A DNA stretch of 28,947 nucleotides, taken from NCBI GenBank assembly GCA_964598225.1, contig CAZRBG010000068.1:1-28947 (forward strand), read 5' to 3'. Made by a program: the position numbers and the translations under genes. Below the pieces are notes generated by a model. It saw nothing but the letters and a program-made list of their open reading frames with translations. It ran no database searches and was not told where the DNA came from. Positions 1-8,699 of this stretch are shown here, one piece after another. Source of the stretch: SG8-4 sp964598225 (lineage in GTDB: Bacteria; Planctomycetota; Phycisphaerae; Sedimentisphaerales; Anaerobacaceae). How positions within the stretch are numbered: position 1 is the stretch's first letter; each line of letters starts with the position of its first letter.

Positions 1-432
1 ATAGGAATCTTAAACAATCGGCTTGAGAAATTACGTAAAATGAAACCTGCACCCGTTAATAAGGAATTTCCGGCTCGAAGAAGCCACATACGGCAGTATA
101 TCAAAGCCCACAACCTGCAGGGCGATGAAAAAGATGAGTACGCCGAAGCTTATTTGAGAGAAAATCCGTACAGCGAGGCCGACGTTGCGGACGTAGCCGC
201 ACATATCGATCACGTTGTGAAGCTGGTCGGCATAGATTATGTGGGGCTGGGCTCCGATTTTGACGGCGTCGGCGATAATCTGCCCAATGGCTTGAAGGAC
301 GTCTCGTGCTATCCCAATCTGATCCATGAATTGCTGAAATTGGGTTACACCGAAAAGGACATAAGCAAGATATGCTCTGAGAATTTTCTCAGAGTATGGT
401 CTGAAGTTGAAAAGATCGGCGCAGAACTGTAG
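1..432 (+). CDS. Membrane dipeptidase (peptidase M19), C-terminal part, 5' truncated
   Basis: This frame is open from the first base, so the gene starts upstream of the window; the ATG at 40 is internal. The visible 143 codons match the end of the M19 (renal dipeptidase) family, zinc enzymes that hydrolyse dipeptides, including L-D and D-amino-acid-containing ones. The block HIDHVVKLVGIDYVGLGSDF followed by DG (about residues 69-90 of the visible part) is the family's C-terminal signature and carries the conserved Asp of the SDFDG motif. The end has the usual GYTEKDI.KICSENFLRVW helix. The zinc ligands of the N-terminal part lie outside the window. It ends convergently with the DUF481 gene. 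The family call is firm; substrate is not. Confidence 0.9.
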   Translation: MGILNNRLEKLRKMKPAPVNKEFPARRSHIRQYIKAHNLQGDEKDEYAEAYLRENPYSEADVADVAAHIDHVVKLVGIDYVGLGSDFDGVGDNLPNGLKDVSCYPNLIHELLKLGYTEKDISKICSENFLRVWSEVEKIGAEL

Positions 433-503
433 CGCAATCCTTTTTGGTGGCCCTTTACAGCCAGATTAACGACTCTGACTCTGCCCCTTCGGTGCGGTTC
501 GCC

Positions 504-1532
504 TTAGAAGCTGTATCCAAGTCCCAGGAAGTACTTGACATCGGTTTTATGGGCGCCGATAGCAGGAGTCTCGTCGTAGTTGAATATGGTCTTAAAGGTC
601 GCAAAAAAGCTGCTGCTGAAGTCCGTCCGAATCCCCAAAGTCGAAGTAAGGAAGTAATCGGAAAATTTGTCGAGGGCCGGATAGTAAGTCAGATCGTGAG
701 TGAGACTCGTCTTCTTTGTCAGCTTCTTGTCGAAGTTGTAGCCGGCCTGAGCGGATATTTCGCTGTTGCTGTCGGTCTGGTTGTCGAATTTCTCGTAGAG
801 GGAAGCAAGACCGACCTCGGTCGAGAAGTTCATGTCCGGCGACTCGATCCACTGGTAGCCGCCACCGCCGCCGACTATGACTCGTCTGTCCAGGTCAGCC
901 ACGGCATCCTTTTCATATCGCCCGTCGGCATATGCGTAGAATTTCTCGCTGACGAAGTAGTCATACTTGCCCTTCGCCCGCCACCAGTCTTCGATAGTCT
1001 CATCCTCACCGGTATCTCTATCCTCCTGCTTTCCTTTGGCGTAATCCGCGCTGAGCTGAGTACGGTCTTTCTCGGTGCGTTTCGCCATACTGCCGCTGGC
1101 GCTGATGGTCTCGGTCGTTGTGTTGCCGTGAGTCGATGTGTATCCGGCCGAAATGCTTCCGGCCCACTTGGGTTGCGGCTCTGGCGGAGGATTGATCGAG
1201 ACAATGTCTGCAACCGCAAATTCCTGGGCTTTAAGGGTCTCCGTTCCTTTGACGCTGAATCGCCCCGGCTGGTCGCTCATGACTTTTTGGTTGAGACTCG
1301 TACCGTCTTTGAGCTTGACCTCTATCGCTTCTTCGCTGCTGAGAGTCTGGATGTCAGACAGGTTCACCGTGACATCGCCGGCCATATCTGATTTGAAATG
1401 AAGCTTACCGCCGACCAGATGATCGATCTTTCCCGTGAGACGGTCTCCGTTCTTCAAGAGTATCTCATCACCAAGGCATGTTTGAACAAACATCGCCAGA
1501 CAAAACAAAACCACCAGTTTTCTGCAACACAT
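504..1532 (-). CDS. DUF481-family outer-membrane beta-barrel protein
   Basis: A 342-residue protein with an N-terminal signal peptide (about residues 1-21, ending TCLG). Residues ~22-115 form a beta-rich periplasmic part with a LLKNGDRLTGKI repeat-like motif seen in DUF481 proteins. From ~120 on there are alternating strands ending in the aromatic terminus GLGYSF, typical of an outer-membrane barrel recognised by the BAM machinery. DUF481 proteins are salt-stress-associated or uncharacterised; a transport or envelope-stability role is inference. It lies 60 nt downstream of the MscS-type channel on the same strand, so the two are probably co-transcribed. A purine-rich AGGAAAGG sits about 8 nt before the start. 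The large plus-strand reading frame across it is a shadow. Confidence 0.85.
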   Translation of the reverse strand: MCCRKLVVLFCLAMFVQTCLGDEILLKNGDRLTGKIDHLVGGKLHFKSDMAGDVTVNLSDIQTLSSEEAIEVKLKDGTSLNQKVMSDQPGRFSVKGTETLKAQEFAVADIVSINPPPEPQPKWAGSISAGYTSTHGNTTTETISASGSMAKRTEKDRTQLSADYAKGKQEDRDTGEDETIEDWWRAKGKYDYFVSEKFYAYADGRYEKDAVADLDRRVIVGGGGGYQWIESPDMNFSTEVGLASLYEKFDNQTDSNSEISAQAGYNFDKKLTKKTSLTHDLTYYPALDKFSDYFLTSTLGIRTDFSSSFFATFKTIFNYDETPAIGAHKTDVKYFLGLGYSF

Positions 1533-1592
1533 GATTGTTACCTTTCCTCTTCTCTTCTCATACCATGACTACTTTGGAGCTAAGCAGGCAAT

Positions 1593-2486
1593 CTATTTCG
1601 GGCCCGTATCCACGTGCAAAGGCGGAGATTGACCATCCTTATCCTGTCCCATATACAGGGTGACATGGGGGAAGGGAATCTCAATATCCTTCTCGTCGAA
1701 TCTTCTCTTCAACCTCCGGTTAAATTCCCGGCCTACGGCCCACTGCTTGATGGGTTTGGTCTTGGTTCGCGCCTTGATAACAATCGCAGAATCGGCAAAC
1801 TGGTCCAGGCCGAGAATTTCAATGGGTTCGAGAATGTCGTCTTTGTACTCGGGATCGCTTCTCAGGTTCTCGTCCACCTCTTTGATCACTTCGATTACCT
1901 CGTCAACGTCCTCTCTGTACGCGACACCGACCTCGAACACATATCTCGAATATTCCTTGGTCATATTTGTGACTACGCTGATCTCGCCATTGCGAACGTA
2001 GTGGACGTTTCCCGCCAGATCTCTGAGTATGGTCATTCTCAGATTGATTTTCTCGACCAGGCCTCCTTTGTCGGCTATCTGCACAACGTCACCAACGCGG
2101 ATTTGGTCGTCGAACAATATGAAAAAGCCGCTTATGACGTCCCTGACAAGATGCTGCGCCCCAAAACCAATGGCCACGCCCACAATACCTGCTGAGGCAA
2201 GAACGGGACCTATCGGAATGTCCAGCAGAGCCATTATTGTGATTACTGCGATGATAACGATACAAACAGTTAAGACACTGCCTGCGATTGAACTCAGGGT
2301 GTCGGCGCGTTTTTTGAATTCGCCATCCGCCTCTCGCTTGCCCTTTTGAAATCTTCTGAACAGGCTATCTGTCACCAAGTGAGCGATTTTGATGAAAACA
2401 AACATCAAAATTAAAATCAGCAGAATTCGCAAACCATCTTTGAGCAGCCATTCGGATGCCCTCTTGATAATTGATTCCCAATCCAT
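1593..2486 (-). CDS. Small-conductance mechanosensitive channel, MscS family
   Basis: A 297-residue integral membrane protein of the MscS family, which opens under membrane tension to release solutes on osmotic downshift. Visible features are three N-terminal membrane segments (about residues 17-38, 60-85 and 92-112). The third is the Gly/Ala-rich pore helix with GIVGVAIGFGAQ. The cytoplasmic beta domain (FDDQIRVGDVVQI, then VRNGEI) and the alpha/beta vestibule to the C-terminus follow. I place the start at 2486 because AAAAGGAGT lies 6-7 nt upstream of MDWESII; an upstream in-frame ATG at 2546 has no such site. Length is close to the 286-residue E. coli MscS. It probably leads an operon with the DUF481 gene, a pairing consistent with osmotic or envelope stress. 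Confidence 0.92.
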   Translation of the reverse strand: MDWESIIKRASEWLLKDGLRILLILILMFVFIKIAHLVTDSLFRRFQKGKREADGEFKKRADTLSSIAGSVLTVCIVIIAVITIMALLDIPIGPVLASAGIVGVAIGFGAQHLVRDVISGFFILFDDQIRVGDVVQIADKGGLVEKINLRMTILRDLAGNVHYVRNGEISVVTNMTKEYSRYVFEVGVAYREDVDEVIEVIKEVDENLRSDPEYKDDILEPIEILGLDQFADSAIVIKARTKTKPIKQWAVGREFNRRLKRRFDEKDIEIPFPHVTLYMGQDKDGQSPPLHVDTGPK

Positions 2487-2547
2487 AAATGACTCCTTTT
2501 CCCTTCTTCTGTCTCTTCCAACACAGATTCCTGCTTCGTAAGACAAA

Positions 2548-2575
2548 ATTGTAAACCACTCTGTCCGGTGTGCAA
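2548..2575 (-). promoter_or_regulatory. Possible promoter for the MscS-DUF481 pair
   Basis: Read on the minus strand, a TTGCAC hexamer and a good TACAAT -10 hexamer are separated by 16 nt, about 60 nt upstream of the channel start. The -35 element is poor (3 of 6), so this is tentative. Confidence 0.3.
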
Positions 2576-2582
2576 GTTAATT

Positions 2583-2611
2583 TTGACATTTGGACTGGAT
2601 CGGAGTAGAAT
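2583..2611 (+). promoter_or_regulatory. Strong sigma70-type promoter of the GspF-like gene
   Basis: A perfect -35 TTGACA (2583-2588) and TAGAAT (2606-2611; 5 of 6) are separated by exactly 17 nt. The predicted transcript would begin near 2618, leaving a leader of about 60 nt before the ATG at 2677. This is one of the best housekeeping-type promoters in the window. Confidence 0.7.
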
Positions 2612-2676
2612 ATATATTTTGAAGCTGGCTCTGTTGAGAATATACTTTTCGCAGTCGATCTCTCAAGGAAGCTGCT

Positions 2677-3645
2677 ATGCCAAGTGCCCTTGCGATTGCC
2701 TATAACAATCTTTCCAATATGCTCGACGCCGGCGTTCCGGTTCTCCGCTCGCTTAATACCGTAACGCCGGGAATGAAGGGCCGGAACAAAAAGGCATTCG
2801 CGGAGTTAGCCGAAGGAGTATCGAAAGGCGAAACCCTTGCCGAGACAATGCGACTTCACCCAGGAGTATTCAAGCCTGTTGATTTGATGATCGTAGACGT
2901 AGCCGAGAAGTCAGGCAATCTTCCGGATATGATAGGGCTCCTCTCACAATGGCATGAGATGTCACATCGGACGATAGGAAAAATACGTGCCGGTCTTGCG
3001 CTGCCGGCAATAGTTCTGCTCGTTGCTGCTTTTGTTTTTCCGCTTCGCGGCCTGGTTCTCGGCGGATGGGTTTTCAGCGATTACTTTCGAAGAGTAGCAA
3101 GCATTATCTCTCTCTACCTTGTACCGGCCGTTATCATCGTCCTTATATTCAAATTTACTCCACAAACCGGCCATCTTCGCAGAGCGCTGGACAGTCTGGT
3201 CCTGCGGATACCCATCCTGAGCAGAGCCGTGTACAAGTTCGCTCTGAGCCGGTACTGCCGGGCCTTCCACATGCTCTGCAAGGCTGGAGTGCCAATGACT
3301 GACTGCGTCGAGATGTCGATTCATGCAACAGGCAACGCCATCGTGGGCGACCTGTTTCGGCCTGCCGCCGCCTCCGTCAGGGAAGGCGGGACCATGGGCG
3401 AAGGCCTTTCACGAAAACTTCCGCTCGAGCTGGTTGAAATGTGGAAGGTGGGTGAGGAAACGGGCCAGCTTGACGACGTTTCAAAACGCCTCGCAGACAG
3501 CTACAACGAACAGGCGGAGTTCTGGTTTCACGAGTTCGCTCGCTGGTTCCCCCGCTTCGTGTACGCCCTGATCTGCATCATGCTTATCTGGATGATCTTC
3601 CAGCTTGCAACCAGCGTATGGGGCAACTTTCCGCCAGCTTACTGA
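2677..3645 (+). CDS. Type II secretion / type IV pilus inner-membrane protein, GspF-PilC-like
   Basis: A 322-residue GspF/PilC-family protein, the polytopic inner-membrane platform of type II secretion and type IV pilus machines. It has two T2SSF domains (about residues 5-125 and 195-318). The first carries LDAGVPVLRSL and the GETLAETM and VAEKSGNLPDMI motifs; the second carries MLCKAGVPMTDC, then VGEETGQLDDV. Membrane segments lie near 100-130, 147-166 and 290-315. At 322 residues it is shorter than the ~400 of classical GspF and lacks the N-terminal cytoplasmic stretch. No ATPase (GspE), secretin or pseudopilin gene is adjacent, so it is an orphan here; Planctomycetes often scatter these genes. 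AAGGAAG precedes the ATG. Confidence 0.88.
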   Translation: MPSALAIAYNNLSNMLDAGVPVLRSLNTVTPGMKGRNKKAFAELAEGVSKGETLAETMRLHPGVFKPVDLMIVDVAEKSGNLPDMIGLLSQWHEMSHRTIGKIRAGLALPAIVLLVAAFVFPLRGLVLGGWVFSDYFRRVASIISLYLVPAVIIVLIFKFTPQTGHLRRALDSLVLRIPILSRAVYKFALSRYCRAFHMLCKAGVPMTDCVEMSIHATGNAIVGDLFRPAAASVREGGTMGEGLSRKLPLELVEMWKVGEETGQLDDVSKRLADSYNEQAEFWFHEFARWFPRFVYALICIMLIWMIFQLATSVWGNFPPAY

Positions 3646-3726
3646 TGGAAACTTGAGCGTGAGCTCATTAACTATACTGGCTTGGCGGCCTATTCTTGCC
3701 GTGCCGAACTTCCGTTCCACTGGAAG

Positions 3727-4236
3727 CTATTGCGAGAACTGTTTTTGGAGTTCTGCGATTGCGTTCTGGACCTGCTTTAACTGCGACTCCAGGTTAGAGA
3801 CTTTCTTCTTCTCGCTGTCGAGTTGGTTTGCCAGCGTGTCGATTCTGTCCTCGGCCTTTTTGGCCTGGGCGAGCGCCGCATCGCGAGACTTGGCAAGTTC
3901 GGCGGCCTGGTTTTCCAAAGCTGCCGCTCGCTTTTCCAGCTTGTCGCGCGCCGACTTGAGATCCCGAACTTCCGCCTGCAGCTCGTCATTTGCTTTCTTC
4001 AGACCGACGATTTCTTCCTGCAGCTCCTGCCGCGAACTGTCAAGTTTCTTCACCTGCTTTTGCAGCTCGTCTCGCTGCTGGGTGATTGCACCGACTTCGG
4101 CCCTCAGAGCGTCTCTCTCATCTTCGGTCTCGTTCAATTCCGCTTTGAGCTTGTTCAGTTCGGATTTATTGCATCCCGCGGTAGACAGAGCGGAACACAA
4201 CACCACAAAAGTCAGAAAAATGCGCATTGTCTTCAT
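3727..4236 (-). CDS. Coiled-coil lipoprotein, function unknown
   Basis: A 169-residue protein with a lipoprotein signal (hydrophobic stretch at residues 5-18, lipobox STAGC with lipidated Cys22). Nearly all the rest is one long, highly charged heptad-repeat coiled coil rich in Leu, Glu, Lys and Ala, ending IAELQKQFSQ. There is no enzymatic domain. Such proteins resemble Lpp-like or Tol/Pal-accessory spacers between membrane and peptidoglycan; a structural or tethering role is only inference. GAAGGAG lies upstream of the ATG. An alternative start at 4227 (MRIF) would leave the lipobox intact. It is convergent with the GspF-like gene and divergent from the sugar isomerase gene. Confidence 0.75.
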   Translation of the reverse strand: MKTMRIFLTFVVLCSALSTAGCNKSELNKLKAELNETEDERDALRAEVGAITQQRDELQKQVKKLDSSRQELQEEIVGLKKANDELQAEVRDLKSARDKLEKRAAALENQAAELAKSRDAALAQAKKAEDRIDTLANQLDSEKKKVSNLESQLKQVQNAIAELQKQFSQ

Positions 4237-4346
4237 TCTTTCGCTACTCCTTCCCTATGACAAGCATCCCTGCTTGAGGAATAATTACATTTCACACCTC
4301 GTTCCAAAGCCGCCTGTTCCGCATTTCTCAGACAGCCACTTATTAC

Positions 4347-4374
4347 ACAATACTATCTCCACAAGAATTGTCAA
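4347..4374 (-). promoter_or_regulatory. Probable promoter of the coiled-coil lipoprotein gene
   Basis: On the minus strand a perfect TTGACA (4369-4374) and a TATTGT -10 (4347-4352; 4 of 6) are 16 nt apart, about 110 nt upstream of the lipoprotein start. The 306-bp stretch 4237-4542 otherwise holds only the divergent promoter of the isomerase gene. Confidence 0.5.
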
Positions 4375-4461
4375 AGGTTTTTCCTGCAATATTTTATTAT
4401 CTGCGGCATCTCGCCAATGATTTTGACGAAGGTCCAACTAAATGCAACGGCGGGAAACAGC

Positions 4462-4490
4462 TTGACATCATTGCGATTGCAGGATTAAAT
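4462..4490 (+). promoter_or_regulatory. Probable promoter of the sugar isomerase gene
   Basis: A perfect TTGACA (4462-4467) and TTAAAT (4485-4490; 4 of 6) are spaced 17 nt apart. A start site near 4497 would give a leader of about 45 nt to the ATG at 4543, which has GGAG about 8 nt before it. Confidence 0.6.
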
Positions 4491-4542
4491 ACGCCCGACT
4501 TATATGAACTAATGGAAACGACTGGCTTTTGGAGAAACAATT

Positions 4543-5502
4543 ATGACCGGACAACAAAATGCTACGATATCACGACGCGAGCTTCTCGGTGGTGCAGCAG
4601 CCATGGCCGCGGCAACGTTAATACCGAGGCAAGTCTTCGGTCGAGCCGGAAAGCCGGACTCCAATTTCAATGGCGTGCAGATCGGCGCTATAACTTATAG
4701 TTTCCGAAGTTTGCCCGGGAGCGCTGAGAATATCCTCAAATACGCCGTTCAGTGCGGACTCAGTTCGGTTGAGTTGATGGGAGGCCCCGCCGAGCAGTTC
4801 GCCGGTGCGCCGAAAGGAGGCGGACGCGGCCGGGCGCGAACCGCTGAGGAGAAAAAAAGGCGGCAAGAAATGCAGGATCAACTGCTTGAGTGGCGTCTAT
4901 CGGTTTCGATGGATAAGTACCGAGCCCTGCGAAAAATGTACAACGACGCAGGTGTAAACATTCACATTGTCAAGTTCGGCAGCATTGGAAATGCAAATAT
5001 GTCCCACGAGGAGATAGGCTACTACTTCAACGTAGCCAAAGCACTCGGCGCCAGGGGAATTACCCGCGAGATTTCCGAACAGGCCGCTGAAAGACTCGGC
5101 CCCATCGCCGACAAACACAAAATCATGATCGGCTTCCACAACCATATGCAGTTAACCCCGACGACCTACGACGGGCCAATCCTGTCACATGGAAAGCACC
5201 TGGGAATAAACCTGGACATAGGCCATTATGTTGCCGGCACAAACCATTCTCCGATTCCTCTCATTAAGAAGTTCCATGACCGCATCCTCAGCCTCCACCT
5301 GAAGGACCGCAAAGTCAACGGCGGCCCGAATATGCCTTTCGGCCAGGGAGACACGCCTGTAGCGCTGGTCCTGAATCTGATGAAACGAGAGGGGTGGAGA
5401 TTCCCCGCCGACATCGAGCTGGAGTACAAGGTGCCTCAAGGCTCGGACGCCGTCACCGAGGTGAAAAAGTGCGTCCAGTTCTGCAAAGATGCGCTGGCGT
5501 GA
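4543..5502 (+). CDS. Tat-exported sugar phosphate isomerase/epimerase-like TIM-barrel protein
   Basis: A 319-residue protein of the xylose-isomerase-like TIM-barrel superfamily (AP endonuclease 2 fold), which isomerises or epimerises sugars using a divalent metal. Residues ~10-33 are a twin-arginine signal (SRRELLGG plus an Ala-rich stretch), so the folded enzyme should be exported. Family motifs in order are GAITYSFRS (first strand), SSVELMGG (metal Glu region), IGFHNHMQL, GINLDIGHY (metal Asp/His), HLKDRK, and the final DIELEY strand with the last acidic ligand. Proteins of this type with Tat signals are abundant in Planctomycetes and are often listed as hydroxypyruvate-isomerase-like or 3-keto-sugar-processing; the substrate cannot be read here. 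It appears monocistronic and ends only 15 nt from the convergent HzsA-like gene. Confidence 0.85.
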   Translation: MTGQQNATISRRELLGGAAAMAAATLIPRQVFGRAGKPDSNFNGVQIGAITYSFRSLPGSAENILKYAVQCGLSSVELMGGPAEQFAGAPKGGGRGRARTAEEKKRRQEMQDQLLEWRLSVSMDKYRALRKMYNDAGVNIHIVKFGSIGNANMSHEEIGYYFNVAKALGARGITREISEQAAERLGPIADKHKIMIGFHNHMQLTPTTYDGPILSHGKHLGINLDIGHYVAGTNHSPIPLIKKFHDRILSLHLKDRKVNGGPNMPFGQGDTPVALVLNLMKREGWRFPADIELEYKVPQGSDAVTEVKKCVQFCKDALA

Positions 5503-5517
5503 TCGTTCGCATACACG

Positions 5518-8028
5518 TTACTGCAGGTCGGCATCGTAGAGCTTTTCGCCCTCTCTGATCGCCCGACGGCTCGATAATTCCACCTGTCGGCGTTTCGTGT
5601 AATCCCGCTGCCGCCGCTGATCTTTGGGACAGGGCTCGAACCCCGGCATATCGGCTCGCGGGCGTTGCTCGAGCATTTTCCTGCCGGCTTCGATGATTGC
5701 GAGTGCTTCGCGATATTCCCGCGAGCCCTTATCTTCGAATTGCGCCAGGCACGGGCTCAGTCGCGGACGGTCGTAGCTGATCTGCGGCCCAATGTTTTTA
5801 TTGTGCGCGGCCAGTTTGGCAAAAGACACACCGGTTAGCTCGGTCAGTCGTTTGAGCTGTTTGTTATTGAGAGGACATCGCCCGCCCAGATTGTTCGGAT
5901 AGGCACAATCGTAGCGCGGATAGTACGTCGCATTAATGTCGATCCAAGTCACAATTCGCTCGAAATCGTCCCGGCTTAGTTTTACTCCAAAATGTTTCGA
6001 GCGAATCGCCCTTATAAGTTTGCTGGCGTGGGAGCCCCACGACGCCGCCCCCTGTACATTCGATGGGCCGGCGCCGATGGCGCTGATGTATTTCTTCCGC
6101 CACAATTCGTTGTAGGAGGCGTTGAACGTGTTGGTCCGGTCGCCTGCAAGGATAAGCTTTTCGCCCGCTTCCTGTCCGAAATCGTGACACCTGACGCAGT
6201 GCTTGTCGAAAACCGGCTGCACCTCGCTAATATAACTGAACAGCCGCGGCTCGCCCTTCCAGCCGCTGAGTTTGCTCGGCGGCCGCTGAAGCGCCATAGG
6301 CGCTTTGCTGCTCGACGGTTTCGGCGCCTCTCGACGATTCTCATGACAACCCACGCAACCAGTGACCTCGCCCGACTGCGCAACCGTCCCGCTTCGCATG
6401 GATTGGATCATCATCCTGTTCTCATCGAGAAGCTGGAAGTACACAAACTTGTCCGAGGGCACCTCGAAATAAGCCGAGCCGTCACGCTCCACCGGAACAG
6501 TGCCGAGAATGCGCTTGTTCTCGAAACTGTGCCAATTTAGCGCCGGGCAGTGGACCCCCTGGCCACCCCACTGAGCGTGCGTCCAGAAACGCTTCTCGGG
6601 CGACTCGACCACGCGCAGATACTTAATCGTGCCGGGCCTGACACCCTCCATGTGAGTCCCATGGTAAACGTTCATCACGAAGAAAAAGCCCTCGCCGTCC
6701 TTGAAGTCACGCCGCGGCGGAATGACCATCGGCCTTGGGCGCTTTCCCATCGGCATGGGATCGTAGCATCCCGGCCCTTCGGCATGGAGCAGGATTTCAT
6801 TGCCGAAGATGTCGAGCAGGTAAATCCCCATCTGCTCACCCTTACCCGTCATTCGCGAGCAGAGGAAATACTTGTCGCTGAGCGGATACGGATCCTCGTA
6901 TTTCGGATTCACCTTCTTGAATCTGTCGAATCCGTAGACATTCGGCCTTGGCCCTTCTTCTTTTACGACACCGATTGCGGCAGCGGGCCATGTTCGTATG
7001 ACGGGCTTTCTGCCGTCGATGCCCAGTCGCCGGTCTACGATCGCCAGCGCCCCCCACGGCCGGTCGTGGCAGGAGCCGAAAATGCACATAACGCGCTCGG
7101 TGCCGGGTATAGCGCGGGCATCGATCACGCCGCCGGGCGACCACGTATTGTTGCCCCAATAAACGGCCTGATTCGTCCCGTCCGGATTTATAGTCCACAG
7201 ACCCTGAGCATCGCCGAAATTGCGGTCCACGTATTCCCAGCGATCATAGAGAATCCGCCCGTCCGGCAGCAGTGAAGAATGGCCTTCGTGCAGTGTACTC
7301 ATGCCGATCTGATGGATGTTCGCACCGTCTGCATCCATACGAAAGAGATTGCCCATGATGTGGCGGTTGCACATGCAGTATTTCGGCTCGCGCGTCGATG
7401 AGAAGACAATGCTGTTGTCCGGCAGATACATCGGATCGAAATCCGCTACTCCCGGCGCAGACGTCAGTTGCCGCAGGTTTGTGCCGTCGGCGTTAATCTC
7501 ATAAATATGGTAATCGTCGTCGATATTCTTTCGCATGGAAAAGACTATGTTGCCGCCGTCGAAATGAACCTCCGGATCGCGCAGCAGCCCTTCTGACGCT
7601 TCGATCAGAGTCTCGTCCTTGCCGCCGCTTCCAAAATCAATAATTTTCAATGCCCCGCCGCCCCGAAAGCTCTTAGTGTTGATCTCCCCGGTCTTGAACA
7701 TAGTAGCAGTATTATGGTGATCGCTCTTATACTGCGCCCGCATTACAAACAAAATCGGATTCCCGCTGACGAGAGGATTCGAAAGCAGCGCTTCTCGACG
7801 CAGGGCCTTAAAAGCTTCCCGGTCTTTCCGCCGTTCGACGTCTCGCAGCCTGTTAAGATACTCGCCTCCCGCAGGGTATTGCTCGTCGAACGTGCTCGCC
7901 ATATCTTCGATCGCCGCTTGAAGAGCCTTTGCTTCTTCGGATCGAATCACAGATTTGCCGATACCCGGCAGGCTCGGCATAAAAGCAGCTAAACCGACAA
8001 CAAGAACATGCCGTAAATCAACCAACAT
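5518..8028 (-). CDS. Hydrazine-synthase-alpha-like dihaem cytochrome c with propeller domain
   Basis: An 836-residue exported protein with a hydrophobic N-terminus (residues ~6-22). Residues ~85-480 contain TolB/PD40-type beta-propeller repeats (INADGTNLRQLT, then FDPMYLPDNSIVFSSTR, then MDADGANIHQI). Two c-type haem motifs follow: CVGCH at residues 558-562 and CVRCH at 611-615. The order (propeller, haem-bearing middle domain, second haem domain) matches HzsA, the alpha subunit of anammox hydrazine synthase, and the wide group of HzsA-like proteins in other Planctomycetes. In HzsA a Tyr four residues after the first CxxCH His is described as the haem ligand; here that position is Arg (CVGCHENRR), so the first haem site differs. 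No hzsB/C genes are nearby. A redox role in the periplasm is likely; the reaction is unknown. GAGGTG precedes the start. Confidence 0.85.
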   Translation of the reverse strand: MLVDLRHVLVVGLAAFMPSLPGIGKSVIRSEEAKALQAAIEDMASTFDEQYPAGGEYLNRLRDVERRKDREAFKALRREALLSNPLVSGNPILFVMRAQYKSDHHNTATMFKTGEINTKSFRGGGALKIIDFGSGGKDETLIEASEGLLRDPEVHFDGGNIVFSMRKNIDDDYHIYEINADGTNLRQLTSAPGVADFDPMYLPDNSIVFSSTREPKYCMCNRHIMGNLFRMDADGANIHQIGMSTLHEGHSSLLPDGRILYDRWEYVDRNFGDAQGLWTINPDGTNQAVYWGNNTWSPGGVIDARAIPGTERVMCIFGSCHDRPWGALAIVDRRLGIDGRKPVIRTWPAAAIGVVKEEGPRPNVYGFDRFKKVNPKYEDPYPLSDKYFLCSRMTGKGEQMGIYLLDIFGNEILLHAEGPGCYDPMPMGKRPRPMVIPPRRDFKDGEGFFFVMNVYHGTHMEGVRPGTIKYLRVVESPEKRFWTHAQWGGQGVHCPALNWHSFENKRILGTVPVERDGSAYFEVPSDKFVYFQLLDENRMMIQSMRSGTVAQSGEVTGCVGCHENRREAPKPSSSKAPMALQRPPSKLSGWKGEPRLFSYISEVQPVFDKHCVRCHDFGQEAGEKLILAGDRTNTFNASYNELWRKKYISAIGAGPSNVQGAASWGSHASKLIRAIRSKHFGVKLSRDDFERIVTWIDINATYYPRYDCAYPNNLGGRCPLNNKQLKRLTELTGVSFAKLAAHNKNIGPQISYDRPRLSPCLAQFEDKGSREYREALAIIEAGRKMLEQRPRADMPGFEPCPKDQRRQRDYTKRRQVELSSRRAIREGEKLYDADLQ

Positions 8029-8650
8029 ACTTCACCTCAACAGTTGCTAAAACGTATAACAACATTTCAATACCGCCAGCATAACAAATATCACCAGGGA
8101 ATTTAAGCATCTTCATTCGTTAAAGCCGAATTGTGAGATGTGCTTTTGTATGACGAAGAACAACAGATTTAACAGCAGGATTGTGACTTCAAAGGTTGGA
8201 AAGATGGGAAAAGATAGATCCGGACACATAAACCATGCTTTTTTGGGAAGTATAGGTAATTTGCCTAATATATTTAATTGATAACTTTTGATTATGAGAA
8301 TTTTGGCTTAACTTATTGAAGATATTAATCCGATAAAATATATTGGGAGCACATTAAGGAGCCATGTTTTTTGAAAACGTCCCATAAGTTACTTGACGTG
8401 AGTCGGACTGTTTTCGTCGTATCAATGCTCGTAAAGGCTTACCATTCAAGGTCTTAAACAGTATTGAGACAGGAGTATTAACTTTTCGTGTAAGAAACGT
8501 CCCGTTTCCACTACGTTAGTATGGGAATTGTGAGATATATGGACAATTAGGTAAAACATCTAAAAATAGAACAGCTTTGCAGAACGAAGAGTACATATAG
8601 GAGTTTTGGACAAATATTCCGTTAAAATTTACGAAATAACCTAAAATCAA
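8029..8650. other. AT-rich non-coding stretch
   Basis: About 620 bp upstream of the HzsA-like gene and left of the PEP-CTERM leader hold no credible gene. It is visibly richer in A and T than the rest of the window. AAACGTCCC occurs twice (about 8374 and 8496). Short frames here lack ribosome sites and family features. It may be a decayed region, or simply the divergent upstream DNA of two regulated genes. Confidence 0.5.
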
Positions 8651-8680
8651 TTGACAGGGTCCTATAAATACGCTATTTAT
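8651..8680 (+). promoter_or_regulatory. Candidate promoter of a long leader to the PEP-CTERM gene
   Basis: A perfect TTGACA (8651-8656) is followed after 17-18 nt by an AT-rich TATTTAT (8674-8680), a weak -10. If used, the transcript would start near 8687, just before a series of hairpins, and carry an untranslated leader of roughly 535 nt to the ATG at 9225. Confidence 0.4.
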
Positions 8681-8699
8681 TATTGAGTTAATGGATGAA

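Noticed and set aside
444..1391. A 315-codon plus-strand frame opposite the DUF481 gene
   Set aside because: It is a shadow of the well-supported minus-strand gene, with no family features and no ribosome site.
5518..8028. Reading the HzsA-like gene as evidence for anammox metabolism
   Set aside because: No hydrazine synthase beta/gamma or hydrazine dehydrogenase genes are present, and HzsA-like proteins are widespread in non-anammox Planctomycetes.
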